This document shows, one piece after another, positions 1 through 7,307 of a DNA stretch of 50,634 nucleotides (the first letter of the stretch is position 1; every line of letters starts with the position of its first letter). This DNA comes from Acidimicrobiaceae bacterium (GTDB lineage Bacteria; Actinomycetota; Acidimicrobiia; Acidimicrobiales; Poriferisodalaceae): positions 6,251-56,884 of the forward strand of contig PAHW01000023.1 in the NCBI GenBank assembly GCA_002705305.1, given 5' to 3'. The position numbers and the translations under genes were made by a program. The notes below the pieces were generated by a model. The model saw only the letters and a program-made list of their open reading frames with translations, did no database searches and was not told the origin of the DNA.

Positions 1-632
1 GGCGGAAAAGAATCGTCTTCGAAAAAGGTCGTAAAAATCTTAGGGTCCATTTGTAGGACACCATCAGCCATGATCTGGAGTTGTTCATCCGATCTGACAT
101 CTCCGAAGGTGATGTCATCGCCAAGGGAGACTCTTGCAATCCTGGCAGCCATTTCCGAACCTTTTTCGTCGGCGGCTAGCGTCTTTCCCAGCTCCGCACC
201 GATGTTCTTCATGGCGCCAATAAAGGCGCTTCCTACGTGTCGCTTGTTGGCGGCGAAGTGTGGCGCAATGTCTTCTGAATACAGTCCTGCCACTAGTTGC
301 GGCTTCTTCCCTGCAGCGTAGAAGGCTTGAATTCCACCCTGTGAATGGCCCACTACAACGCTACGCCCACTCACTCTTTCCAGGAATTGGCAGGTGTCGG
401 AAACCTGCCCCACCCAGTTTGCATAGTCGCCGCTTCCAATATGAGAAGAACGGCCGTGTCCTCTGTGGTCCAGCAGGTATATCGGGCGGCTGGTTTCAAG
501 ACGCTCGAGAACGGGTTCCCAGGTTGCGGTGGTGGAAGTCACCCCGCCCATGAAAACAATTGGGACACCATCACCTTCTCTGTATTCGAAACCGAGCCTT
601 ACATCATCTAGTTGGAGCACACCTATACGCAC
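1..632 (-). CDS. alpha/beta hydrolase, C-terminus cut by the window edge
   Basis: This is an alpha/beta-hydrolase fold enzyme of unknown substrate, probably cytoplasmic. The gene runs off the left edge, so about 210 N-terminal residues are visible. The start is a GTG at 630-632, chosen because a strong Shine-Dalgarno AAGGAGG (638-644) lies five bases upstream. The protein shows an early strand and oxyanion loop (VFMGGVTSTTATW), a LLDHRGHGRS segment typical of the fold, and the nucleophile elbow GHSQGG at about residue 98. The catalytic Asp and His would lie beyond the edge or just inside it. It is the last gene on this strand after tRNA-Val and tRNA-Cys. Plus-strand ORFs across it have no family features and are shadows. 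The fold is certain; the substrate (ester, lactone, epoxide or C-C bond) cannot be told. Confidence 0.85.
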   Translation of the reverse strand, partial: MRIGVLQLDDVRLGFEYREGDGVPIVFMGGVTSTTATWEPVLERLETSRPIYLLDHRGHGRSSHIGSGDYANWVGQVSDTCQFLERVSGRSVVVGHSQGGIQAFYAAGKKPQLVAGLYSEDIAPHFAANKRHVGSAFIGAMKNIGAELGKTLAADEKGSEMAARIARVSLGDDITFGDVRSDEQLQIMADGVLQMDPKIFTTFFEDDSFP

Positions 633-662
633 GTCCGCCTCCTTGTTTCCCCAGGTCAGGAG

Positions 663-739
663 TGGTGGGCGATACAGGAGTTGAACCTGTGACCTCTTGC
701 GTGTCATGCAAGCGCGCTAACCAACTGCGCCAATCGCCC
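663..739 (-). tRNA. tRNA-Val (GAC)
   Basis: The reverse complement folds as a full cloverleaf. The seven-pair acceptor stem is GGGCGAT with ATCGCCC, the T-arm carries GGTTCAACTCC, and the anticodon stem CTTGC/GCAAG encloses a seven-base loop with GAC at positions 34-36. The discriminator is A and the CCA end is encoded (663-665). It lies 55 bases downstream of tRNA-Cys on the same strand, so the two are probably co-transcribed. Confidence 0.96.
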
Positions 740-794
740 TGAAGTCTCGTAACTTACCAGCCCAACTGAACCAACAGGTATCTGGGACTTTTTG

Positions 795-865
795 AGGCGG
801 GGACCGGAATCGAACCGGCGTACACGGCTTTGCAGGCCGCTGCCTAACCACTCGGCCACCCCGCC
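795..865 (-). tRNA. tRNA-Cys (GCA)
   Basis: The cloverleaf on the minus strand has acceptor stem GGCGGGG with CCCCGCC, T-loop GGTTCGATTCC and an anticodon loop CTGCAAA that gives GCA. The discriminator base is U, as expected for cysteine tRNA. CCA is not encoded, unlike in the tRNA-Val and tRNA-Gly genes of this window. It precedes tRNA-Val on the same strand. Confidence 0.96.
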
Positions 866-983
866 GTACCAGAAGATTGAGGGTAGCGAAACGCAGTGCT
901 CGATCCGCGGTTTCAAGTACACCATTTGACGAACACCCTCAAGGGAACTCAAGCTGCTCTTGGAGAATCACTGAGGGGATTTC

Positions 984-1688
984 ATGTCAGAGCCATCTAA
1001 TGACGAGGAACCGCCGCCGACGCCGCTGGAGCAGTTGCGAACCATGGCTGCTGTGGAAACGATGCTGACTGATGATTTACGGCATATCGAGGTGTACACG
1101 ATGGACGGGCTTTTGAGTCTGTTCTGGCATGGCCCGGCCGAAGCTCACAACGTTGTTTTGGCTTGCGGAGGCGCAATGGGTGGCGTTCTTGGCCCCGCCG
1201 ATGCGTTGTACCAAGACTTAGGAGTGGAGCTGGCTCAATCGGAGATCGGCACCATCCGAGTCGGGTATCGGGTGCCCAACGACACCGCAAAATGTGTCCA
1301 TGACCTTGTTGCTGCTGCGGATTTGGCTACTCGTAGCGGAGCGAGACGTTTCATCACGATGGGTCATTCATTTGGTGGCGCGCCCGCTTTGCAAGCCGCG
1401 GTGATTCTTGAGGAACATTGTGCGGGTGTGGTCACGTTGGCAACACAATCGGCGGGCTGTGAACCGGCTGAAGATCTTGCCACTCGCGTTCCCATGATCT
1501 TGTTTCATGGCGACAAAGACGAAATTTTGCCTCTGCAAGCGAGTGAGCTGGTGCGCATGGTGGTGGGTGGAGGGGAGTTCGTGCCACTTCCCGGGGTAGG
1601 TCACCTTTTAACTGAAGCCGGATCTGAGCTAAGGGACCGTCTCGGCAAGTGGATCCCTGAAAAGTTCACTGAACACGCTGAACGATGA
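984..1688 (+). CDS. alpha/beta hydrolase, dienelactone-hydrolase-like
   Basis: This is a 234-residue soluble alpha/beta hydrolase. The nucleophile elbow GHSFGG places Ser129. HGDKDEILP supplies the acid (Asp177 or Asp179) and GVGHLL the His207, so the triad is complete and in the usual order. The first 30 residues are proline- and acid-rich and look disordered. The ATG at 984 is preceded by a purine-rich GAGGGGAT. The stop overlaps the next gene's start by four bases (ATGA), so translation is probably coupled to the kinase-like gene. Substrate unknown. The small core without a large lid resembles dienelactone-hydrolase or serine aminopeptidase-like families more than haloalkane dehalogenases. 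Confidence 0.85.
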   Translation: MSEPSNDEEPPPTPLEQLRTMAAVETMLTDDLRHIEVYTMDGLLSLFWHGPAEAHNVVLACGGAMGGVLGPADALYQDLGVELAQSEIGTIRVGYRVPNDTAKCVHDLVAAADLATRSGARRFITMGHSFGGAPALQAAVILEEHCAGVVTLATQSAGCEPAEDLATRVPMILFHGDKDEILPLQASELVRMVVGGGEFVPLPGVGHLLTEAGSELRDRLGKWIPEKFTEHAER

Positions 1689-2776
1689 TCGATCATTTAC
1701 CTGATGACCCGACACAACTGACTGCTGAGTCTCTTACTTCGCTTTTTCGCGATGGCGGTTTGGCGCCGTCTAATCCTGGCGTTGAGGTCGTTTCGGTGAC
1801 TGCGGAGCCCCTCGCTGAGGGGAGCGCCTTTTTGGGGAGCCTCGCCAGGCTTAACATCACCTGGGCTGACCCCGACACCGTTCTTCCGAATCGTTTCGTC
1901 GCCAAATTCCCCACTCGCGATCCGGGCGGCCGCACCGTTGGGAAAATGTTGAATGTTTGGGCTCGCGAAGCCCAGTTTTATGCCCACCTCGCCCCGCTAG
2001 TGCCCACCCCGGTACCGGCTTGTCGAGCGAATTTCATCAGCGGCGATCGGGCGGTTTTGCTGTTAGATGACATGTATCCAGCATCTCCAGGCGACCAGTT
2101 GGTCGGCGCGTCGGCAGATCAAGCACATGCTGCGGTTGAAGCGTTGGCTCAGCTACATGCCCCATTTTGGGGTTCGTCACGTACCTCAGCTGTGGAGTGG
2201 GTTCCGGGTCTGGACGCCCCAGGAACGTCGGAGGCTCTTGGAACGGCTATCGCTGCCTCACTCCCCCGATTCGTTGAGCGCTTCGGGGATCTGTTGCCTG
2301 ATCGCGGCTTGGGGTGGTTACACGCGTTTGTGCCTGAGTTGGGCCGATGGCGAGATGACGTGTTGTCGAAGCCGCTCACAATTGCGCATGCTGATTATCG
2401 GCTAGAGAACATGCTTTTCGGGTCCGACGGAGACATCACTGTCATTGATTGGCAAACTGCTATGTTCACCGGCGGTGCGACGGATGTCTCCTTTTTTTTG
2501 GCAACCAATCTTGAAGTTGACCTCCGGCGTTCTATGGAATCAGAACTTGTTTCCGCATACGTCGACACGCTCGTGGGACACGGCGTTGATGTGTCCGCGA
2601 CCCACCACATCCGCGATGATTACGAATACGCGCATTTGTGGTGGATGGGGATGTTGGCGAACAACCTTTCCAGCATCGAAACCCCCGACGAGCGCAGCAA
2701 AAACCTTTTCGAGACGATGTTGACACGGTTGTATAGCGCGGCCGTCGACGTTGACAGTGGACGCTTTTGTCGGTGA
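1685..2776 (+). CDS. APH / ecdysteroid-kinase-like phosphotransferase
   Basis: This 363-residue protein belongs to the aminoglycoside phosphotransferase / CHK kinase-like fold. The catalytic loop HADYRLENM (235-243) contains the Asp and Asn of the kinase Brenner motif, and the metal-binding segment VIDWQ (Asp255) follows. Lys74 in FVAKFP with Glu95 fits the N-lobe ATP-anchoring pair, and LLLDDM (126-130) fits the hinge. Members phosphorylate small hydroxylated molecules such as choline, sugars, steroids or antibiotics. This subgroup is common and uncharacterised in actinobacteria with lipid metabolism. The start overlaps the upstream hydrolase stop, so the two probably act in sequence on one compound. 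It converges with the dehydrogenase gene after 19 bases. Confidence 0.85.
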   Translation: MIDHLPDDPTQLTAESLTSLFRDGGLAPSNPGVEVVSVTAEPLAEGSAFLGSLARLNITWADPDTVLPNRFVAKFPTRDPGGRTVGKMLNVWAREAQFYAHLAPLVPTPVPACRANFISGDRAVLLLDDMYPASPGDQLVGASADQAHAAVEALAQLHAPFWGSSRTSAVEWVPGLDAPGTSEALGTAIAASLPRFVERFGDLLPDRGLGWLHAFVPELGRWRDDVLSKPLTIAHADYRLENMLFGSDGDITVIDWQTAMFTGGATDVSFFLATNLEVDLRRSMESELVSAYVDTLVGHGVDVSATHHIRDDYEYAHLWWMGMLANNLSSIETPDERSKNLFETMLTRLYSAAVDVDSGRFCR

Positions 2777-2795
2777 ATTCTTTCCAACCCGTGGT

Positions 2796-3755
2796 TTATT
2801 CGGCTGGTTCGCGCTTTCCAAACCCTTTGAAAGTGTCGCCGATAGAGGTGGTAACTGAAGCGAGGTTGCTCCGTCCGTCAAGCAGCGCCGGGGCTTTTGA
2901 TTGAAGGTCCCCTACCGTCCAGCGTCCATCGGTTGCCAAAATATCTTCTTCGGCTAAGGACCAGCCGCCGTAGAGCCCTACTTCGTTGCCTCCGATATGA
3001 AATACCCCACCGGTAAATGGGCACCCTTCGGTTGCGAGGTAGCCCACCAGTGGGCTGATATTGGCGGGGTCATACAGGTCAAAATCTGATGGGTCCTCGG
3101 GAGCGGCGACTACCTCTTCTAAACCCGGGGTTTGCAGGGTCATACGAGTTCGAGCGATCGGAGCTAGGCAGTTCACTCTCACCCCGTATCTGGCCAGTTC
3201 CCCTGCTGCTACCAAAGTCATCGCCGCGATACCCGCTTTCGCGCCGGAGTAATTTAATTGACCAAGGTTTCCTAGCATTGCGCCCGACGCGGTGTTGACT
3301 ACGGCTGCGTCGACTTCGACCCCAGCTTTGGTTTGTTCTCGCCAATAAGCGGCGGCCCAACGCGTGGGACAAAAGTGTCCTTTCATGTGCACGTCAACGA
3401 CGGCATCCCATTCGCCTTCTGTCATGTTGACTACAACTCGGTCTCGAAGAATGCCGGCGTTGTTGACGAGAACGTGGAGATCTCCGAACGCTTCCACTGC
3501 AGCGTTCACCATTCGTTGCGCGCCTTCCCAATCGGTGACGGAGTCGTTGTTGGCTGTGGCTTCACCGCCCATATCGCGGATCTCTTGGGCAGTTTCCTCT
3601 GCGGGTCCTGTGTCTTGGCCTGAACCGTCGACGCCTCCACCAAGATCGTTCACCACAATCTTGGCCCCTTCGGAGGCCATCAGCAGCGCATGTTCACGTC
3701 CGATACCACGTCCCGCGCCTGTAATCAGCACCACTCGTCCGTCGAGTAAACCCAT
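2796..3755 (-). CDS. SDR-family 3-hydroxyacyl-CoA dehydrogenase-like oxidoreductase
   Basis: This is a 319-residue short-chain dehydrogenase. The Rossmann motif TGAGRGIG is at 12-19, NNAG at 98-101, Ser157, and YSGAK at 169-173 gives the catalytic Tyr and Lys. The VNDLGGGVDGSG segment after strand 2 is typical of the (3R)-hydroxyacyl-CoA dehydrogenase domain of peroxisomal multifunctional enzyme type 2 and its bacterial relatives, so a role in acyl-CoA or steroid side-chain oxidation is likely. The ATG at 3755 was chosen because AAGGAG lies six bases upstream (3762-3767) and the MGLLDGRVVLITG opening matches family N-termini. The frame stays open 39 codons further, but that stretch looks non-coding. 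It follows the desaturase on the same strand. Confidence 0.9.
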   Translation of the reverse strand: MGLLDGRVVLITGAGRGIGREHALLMASEGAKIVVNDLGGGVDGSGQDTGPAEETAQEIRDMGGEATANNDSVTDWEGAQRMVNAAVEAFGDLHVLVNNAGILRDRVVVNMTEGEWDAVVDVHMKGHFCPTRWAAAYWREQTKAGVEVDAAVVNTASGAMLGNLGQLNYSGAKAGIAAMTLVAAGELARYGVRVNCLAPIARTRMTLQTPGLEEVVAAPEDPSDFDLYDPANISPLVGYLATEGCPFTGGVFHIGGNEVGLYGGWSLAEEDILATDGRWTVGDLQSKAPALLDGRSNLASVTTSIGDTFKGFGKREPAE

Positions 3756-3840
3756 CGAGATCTCCTTATCGATCGAATAACTCAACTCTTTCACAGGGCC
3801 GAGGCAGATCGCACATCGAAAGGGCTCAATTGTTGGTGAC

Positions 3841-4782
3841 TCAGGTTGTCCACCGAGAAGGCTTCGAACCAAGCCACAATCGCCCTGGCACTAGGTGAAG
3901 GTCGCTAGCAAGCCCGAGACGCGCCAGTGTTCTAATCACCAGATGTGTGAAGTCGACTTGACTCGGTTTGAAACCGTGCCGAGAGCTGCCTGGGAAACTG
4001 TGATGGTTGTTATGCCAGCCTTCGCCCAGTGCCATAATTCCGATCAACCAATTGTTGCGGCTGTCGTCGGTTGTGTCGTGGTGTCTTTTGCCCCAACGGT
4101 GACATACCGAGTTCACAGCGAAGGTCACATGCCAGAGCAGCACCGTATTGATAAAGAAAGCCCATATAACGAGTTGCGGGCCATTTGTTCCCGTCCATGG
4201 GGCGAGGCGGCCGATAGCTATTCCAGCGAACAACAGGCCGAACGCCGTCGACAAGATCGGTATCCACGCGTTTCGGTCAAGCCAACGCAACTCCGGATAA
4301 CACGCCAAATCTTCAACTTCTTTGATGCGCGTCTCGTCGGCATTGGAGCGTGCCAACCACCCATGATGAGCGATTCCGAAGCCTTCAATCATCGGAGAAT
4401 GAAGATCTCCTTCTTGGTCGGAGACGTGATGATGACGGCGATGGTGGGCAACCCACCACAACGGGCCTCCCTGTGCAGCGCTTGCCCCTAACCATGCACC
4501 GACAAACTGGACCACTCGTCCGGTCTTAAAGGCATGATGGCTGAATTTCCGATGATAGAAGCCGGTGATGCCTATCCCCCGCGCGAGGTACACCAAGACT
4601 GACACCGCGAGAGCAAACCAGCTAAACCCTACGGTCAGCACAAACAGGCAAGAAAGATGTACAGCGACGTATGGAAATGTGAACTTTAGGAATCGTTTTA
4701 CTGTGAGTCCGCTGTGATCCGCCGAAGCAGTGGCGACCAATGGATCTCCTCTGGGTCCGTCTCGGGTTAATCCCGGGAACAT
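3841..4782 (-). CDS. acyl-CoA (delta-9-type) fatty acid desaturase
   Basis: This integral membrane di-iron desaturase inserts a double bond in an acyl chain. Three histidine boxes are present: HRKFSHH (77-83), HHRRHHH (113-119) and HNNHH (257-261), with an extra His at NSVCH. Hydrophobic spans flank them in the usual two-plus-two arrangement. About 313 residues is the normal size for bacterial stearoyl-CoA-type desaturases. The start is uncertain. A -10-like TAGTGT (4788-4793) precedes the ATG at 4782 by five bases. A TTG at 4740 has an excellent AGAGGAG site five bases upstream and may be the real start on a short leader. The frame also contains a GTG at 4791, inside the putative -10. It follows the tRNA-Gly terminator. 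Confidence 0.92.
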   Translation of the reverse strand: MFPGLTRDGPRGDPLVATASADHSGLTVKRFLKFTFPYVAVHLSCLFVLTVGFSWFALAVSVLVYLARGIGITGFYHRKFSHHAFKTGRVVQFVGAWLGASAAQGGPLWWVAHHRRHHHVSDQEGDLHSPMIEGFGIAHHGWLARSNADETRIKEVEDLACYPELRWLDRNAWIPILSTAFGLLFAGIAIGRLAPWTGTNGPQLVIWAFFINTVLLWHVTFAVNSVCHRWGKRHHDTTDDSRNNWLIGIMALGEGWHNNHHSFPGSSRHGFKPSQVDFTHLVIRTLARLGLASDLHLVPGRLWLGSKPSRWTT

Positions 4783-4838
4783 CGACGACACTACAGGCTG
4801 AACTGTGTCTTTCCAGATTCTCCAGAGGCCACAAAGTG

Positions 4839-4872
4839 AATTGCCCCCAAACCTGTCAGGCTGGGGGCAATT
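4839..4872 (-). terminator. hairpin terminator after tRNA-Gly
   Basis: A perfect ten-base inverted repeat (AATTGCCCCC at 4839-4848, GGGGGCAATT at 4863-4872) encloses a 14-base loop. It begins five bases after the tRNA-Gly CCA end. The run of T after the stem is weak, so termination may be partial and could feed the desaturase gene. Confidence 0.65.
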
Positions 4873-4876
4873 GTTG

Positions 4877-4953
4877 TGGAGCGGATGACCGGGTTCGAAC
4901 CGGCGACCTCAACCTTGGCAAGGTTGCGCTCTAGCCAACTGAGCTACATCCGC
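4877..4953 (-). tRNA. tRNA-Gly (GCC)
   Basis: The minus-strand cloverleaf has acceptor stem GCGGATG/CATCCGC and a T-arm GGTTCGAACCC. The anticodon stem CAACC/GGTTG has loop TTGCCAA, giving GCC. The discriminator is U, as in bacterial glycine tRNAs, and CCA is encoded (4877-4879). In other actinobacteria this isoacceptor usually sits directly beside tRNA-Cys and tRNA-Val; here they lie about 4 kb away on the same strand. Confidence 0.96.
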
Positions 4954-5005
4954 GGGAATGCGTCACTGTACCAAGCCGGAGGTGGTGCTCAACAGCCTGC
5001 ATTCG

Positions 5006-5239
5006 TTAGCCACCAGAATCAGAGTTTTGGCGGAGGTTGATCGTCAAGGTAAGGATTCCGTCATCGAGCGCGACTGAGGCGTCGGCAATGATGGCGAAGT
5101 CCATGAAATCTCGTTCCGCTTGTTCGATAAATAAGCGTCGTTCCTCGCCTCCTACGGCGGGAAGATTACGTTTTTTGACTGCATCGGCTCGTTCGCGGAA
5201 GCGGTCAATCATTTCTTGGGGGTTGAATCCATCGGCCAT
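5006..5239 (-). CDS. small conserved-looking protein of unknown function
   Basis: The 77-residue product is soluble, charged and predicted mostly helical. A helix rich in Arg, Glu and Ala (MIDRFRERADAVKKR) is followed by a proline turn (LPAVGGEERR), a second amphipathic helix, and a final strand pair (VALDDGILTLTINL). No family is recognised and no cysteines or catalytic motif are seen. The ATG at 5239 is supported by TAGGTT six bases upstream (5246-5251), the leaderless-promoter pattern common in this window. The first 35 bases overlap the end of the upstream membrane-protein gene. It may bind a partner or nucleic acid, but this is a guess. Confidence 0.6.
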   Translation of the reverse strand: MADGFNPQEMIDRFRERADAVKKRNLPAVGGEERRLFIEQAERDFMDFAIIADASVALDDGILTLTINLRQNSDSGG

Positions 5240-5498
5240 GACCTGAACCTAGCCCGGGTTCAGGGTCTCTCGTTTCGTTCTCTTCCTGAGTTTCGTCAAT
5301 AACATCAACAGATTTTGGTATATCCGGTGGAACATATGGTTGGCGGGCCGGGGGCCGAGTCTTTCGCCACATCTTGACGAAGGCTCCAAGGAAACACAAA
5401 GAAATGAGGAACAGCCCAGCGACGAGCAACCACCACTTCTGGGCTCCAGTGCCCACAGCACTTTGCGACTGCTGAGAGAGCAGTTGGATATGTAACAC
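5205..5498 (-). CDS. small single-pass membrane protein
   Basis: The 97-residue product has one clear transmembrane segment (WWLLVAGLFLISLCFLGAFV, residues 22-41). It is followed by a basic KMWRKTR stop-transfer signal and a long proline-rich then acidic tail, probably in the cytoplasm. No family is recognised. The GTG at 5498 is supported by TACGCT exactly six bases upstream (5505-5510). The frame is also open from a CTG near the end of the glycosylase gene. A competing frame starting at 5521 gives a Cys/Ser/Arg-rich product and was rejected. The end overlaps the 77-residue gene, and the glycosylase gene ends 23 bases upstream. Confidence 0.6.
   Translation of the reverse strand: MLHIQLLSQQSQSAVGTGAQKWWLLVAGLFLISLCFLGAFVKMWRKTRPPARQPYVPPDIPKSVDVIDETQEENETRDPEPGLGSGHGRWIQPPRND
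5246..5251 (-). promoter_or_regulatory. TANNNT -10 of the 77-residue gene
   Basis: TAGGTT on the minus strand, then six bases, then the ATG at 5239. Confidence 0.4.
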
Positions 5499-5504
5499 AA
5501 GAGC

Positions 5505-5510
5505 AGCGTA
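5505..5510 (-). promoter_or_regulatory. TANNNT -10 of the small membrane-protein gene
   Basis: TACGCT on the minus strand, six bases, then the GTG at 5498. It decides this start over the frame at 5521. Confidence 0.4.
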
Positions 5511-5521
5511 GCTATCCTCAT

Positions 5522-6301
5522 TCAGCGCTGGTGTTCAGGACACCACCATGTTGTTCGACCTCCTAGCGTGCTCCGTTGAAGTTCCGTTCCGTCTTTCGGG
5601 CAGATACCTGCCTGACGGCGCTGGTCTTGGATATCGCCCATGTGAGAACCGCCGCGCTGAGTGAGTTCCTTGATTGTGCCGCTGATGGCTGCATCGAGTT
5701 CGTCGATGTCAGTCACTTCTAACGAATGTGAGGGTCGATGGGGATCGAGCCCTGCCCTCCATAGGATTTCGTCGCACAACAGGTTCCCCAGCCCGGCGAC
5801 CTTTCGCTGGTTAAGTAAAAGCGCTTTGAGTGCGGTTTTACTGTTGTGGAGCATTGCACCCAGTTCTTCGCGCGAAATCTTGTCAGCATCGGGTCCCAAT
5901 ATTGTTTCGTTGGGTTGCACTTCGACGCTTCCAAAACGTCTCGGATCGACTATTGCCAACTCGCCGCCTTGTTCGAAACTCATCACGAATGGAAGGTGAT
6001 CAGCTTCAACTTTTGGAGTTGTGTAAAGCAATCGTTCGATGGCGGTTTCTCCGTCCACGATGAGGCGGCCTGTCATTCCGAAACGCAACCCCACCGAATT
6101 CTTACCTATGTCGAGTATTAGCAGCTTGCCGATTCGTCTCACCCGTTTCAGGGTCTGGGCCCGGGTCGCCGTGCGGAGCGCTTCTAGGTTTGTGCCTTTT
6201 CTTAGGTATTGGGGACGGGGCAGAAGTACCGTGGAAACGGTCCGTCCGACGGTACGCGCAGCCAATTTCCGGTACAGCTCGACTTCTATTAACTCGGGCA
6301 C
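5522..6301 (-). CDS. Fpg/Nei-family DNA glycosylase/AP lyase
   Basis: This 259-residue base-excision repair enzyme removes oxidised bases and cuts the abasic strand. After Met removal the N-terminal Pro2 and Glu3 (PELIEVE) form the catalytic pair. Lys59 in RRIGK, DPRRFG (119-124) and the helix-two-turn-helix Asn173 (GLGNLLCDE) fit the fold. The terminal zinc finger is altered: the expected four cysteines read Cys234-x2-Asp237 and Cys254-x2-His257, with the hairpin GGRTTW and its Arg kept. The GTG at 6301 has TACCTT six bases upstream. It is divergent from the aldo/keto reductase with only 38 bases between starts. Whether it prefers 8-oxoguanine (Fpg) or oxidised pyrimidines (Nei) cannot be decided. 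Confidence 0.9.
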   Translation of the reverse strand: MPELIEVELYRKLAARTVGRTVSTVLLPRPQYLRKGTNLEALRTATRAQTLKRVRRIGKLLILDIGKNSVGLRFGMTGRLIVDGETAIERLLYTTPKVEADHLPFVMSFEQGGELAIVDPRRFGSVEVQPNETILGPDADKISREELGAMLHNSKTALKALLLNQRKVAGLGNLLCDEILWRAGLDPHRPSHSLEVTDIDELDAAISGTIKELTQRGGSHMGDIQDQRRQAGICPKDGTELQRSTLGGRTTWWCPEHQR

Positions 6302-6339
6302 GTCATGAAGGTAGTGGCAGACGCTCCTATGATCCGATC
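6302..6339. promoter_or_regulatory. 38-base divergent promoter region, two leaderless promoters back to back
   Basis: On the minus strand TACCTT (6308-6313) lies six bases before the glycosylase GTG. On the plus strand TATGAT (6328-6333) lies six bases before the reductase GTG. Only 14 bases separate the two -10 elements, so each promoter's -35 region must lie over or beyond the other's -10 element. Simultaneous RNA polymerase binding should be impossible. Confidence 0.5.
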
Positions 6340-7278
6340 GTGGAATATCGGCGTATCGGCGAACTCGAGGTGTCTGAGGTCGGTCTCGGTTGCAATAACT
6401 TTGGCACCCGAATCGATCAAGAACGTACCGATGAAGTTTTTGCCGCTTGCCTAGATACGGGTATCAACTTTTTCGACACCGCCGACGTGTACGGCTCAGG
6501 AGCCTCCGAAGAGATGCTCGGGCACGCCATAAAGGGGCACAGAGACCAGGTGATTGTTGCGACAAAGTTCGGTTTGCGTGACGTGGATCCTGGCTTGACT
6601 GGCGGAAACCCTGAATGGGTGAAACGTTCCGTTGATCGGAGCTTGCGAAGACTTGATACGGATTGGATCGATTTATTTCAAATCCACACCCCGGATAGCG
6701 AAGTACCCGAAAGGGAGACTCTCGAAGCTCTTCATGAGTTGGTGACCGCCGGAAAGGTCCGAGAAATCGGGTGCTCAAACTACGATGCGGACCAGCTCGA
6801 TTCCGCCGCCGATGTTGCGACACAGCAGTCTTTAACTCCATATAGAACCGTGCAGAACCGCTACTCGCTTCTTCATCGAGAACCCGAGTCAGAAGTATTC
6901 GAAGTATGCAACGCCCACAACATAAGGTTTTTGCCTTTCTTCCCCCTTGAGTCAGGACTTTTAACAGGCAAAGTGGGTCCTGACGGTCCACAGCCCAACA
7001 CTCGGCTTGCCGACTGGCCGCAGCAACGTCTCGACTTATTCCTCAACGACCACAATTTGTTGGTTGTTGAAAGACTGACTGAATGGTTGAAACACAGGAA
7101 CCGAACCTTGCTCGAACTAGCATTTTCTTGGCTCCTCACACGGCCCGAAATACCGAGCGTCATCGCAGGCGCTACCAGTGCCGATCAGGTGTTAGCCAAC
7201 TCTGTGGCGTCGGGTTGGCAATTGACCGCTGTTGAACTCGCTGAAGTTGATGACATCTTGTCTAACTCTCAGGCATAA
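6340..7278 (+). CDS. aldo/keto reductase
   Basis: This is a 312-residue NADPH-type aldo/keto reductase with a TIM-barrel fold. The tetrad is complete: Asp46 (FDTADVY), Tyr51, Lys76 (VATKFG) and His116 (QIHTPD). GLGCNNFG at the N-terminus and the ENRYSLL-like VQNRYSLL segment match the potassium-channel-beta/YdhF-like branch that reduces small aldehydes and ketones. The GTG at 6340 was chosen because TATGAT sits six bases upstream and the family starts with EYRRIG. Upstream in-frame codons would run into the glycosylase gene. Divergent pairing with a DNA glycosylase could mean shared response to oxidative damage, which is inference only. Confidence 0.9.
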   Translation: MEYRRIGELEVSEVGLGCNNFGTRIDQERTDEVFAACLDTGINFFDTADVYGSGASEEMLGHAIKGHRDQVIVATKFGLRDVDPGLTGGNPEWVKRSVDRSLRRLDTDWIDLFQIHTPDSEVPERETLEALHELVTAGKVREIGCSNYDADQLDSAADVATQQSLTPYRTVQNRYSLLHREPESEVFEVCNAHNIRFLPFFPLESGLLTGKVGPDGPQPNTRLADWPQQRLDLFLNDHNLLVVERLTEWLKHRNRTLLELAFSWLLTRPEIPSVIAGATSADQVLANSVASGWQLTAVELAEVDDILSNSQA

Positions 7279-7307
7279 CCGCTCGCGCGGTGACGTCATC
7301 GCTGAAC

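Noticed and set aside
3895-4491. A 198-codon plus-strand frame inside the desaturase gene
   Set aside because: It is antisense to the three histidine boxes and shows no motif of its own.
5249-5521. A 90-codon frame beginning right after the glycosylase stop
   Set aside because: The product is rich in Cys, Ser and Arg with no domain, while the overlapping frame has a clear membrane segment and a TANNNT signal.
6464-6991. A 175-codon minus-strand frame in the aldo/keto reductase
   Set aside because: It is a shadow of the reductase, rich in Arg, Ser and Leu with no domain.
7279-7300. Short hairpin ACCGC-TCGC-GCGGT after the aldo/keto reductase
   Set aside because: Only five pairs and no T-run; too weak to call a terminator.
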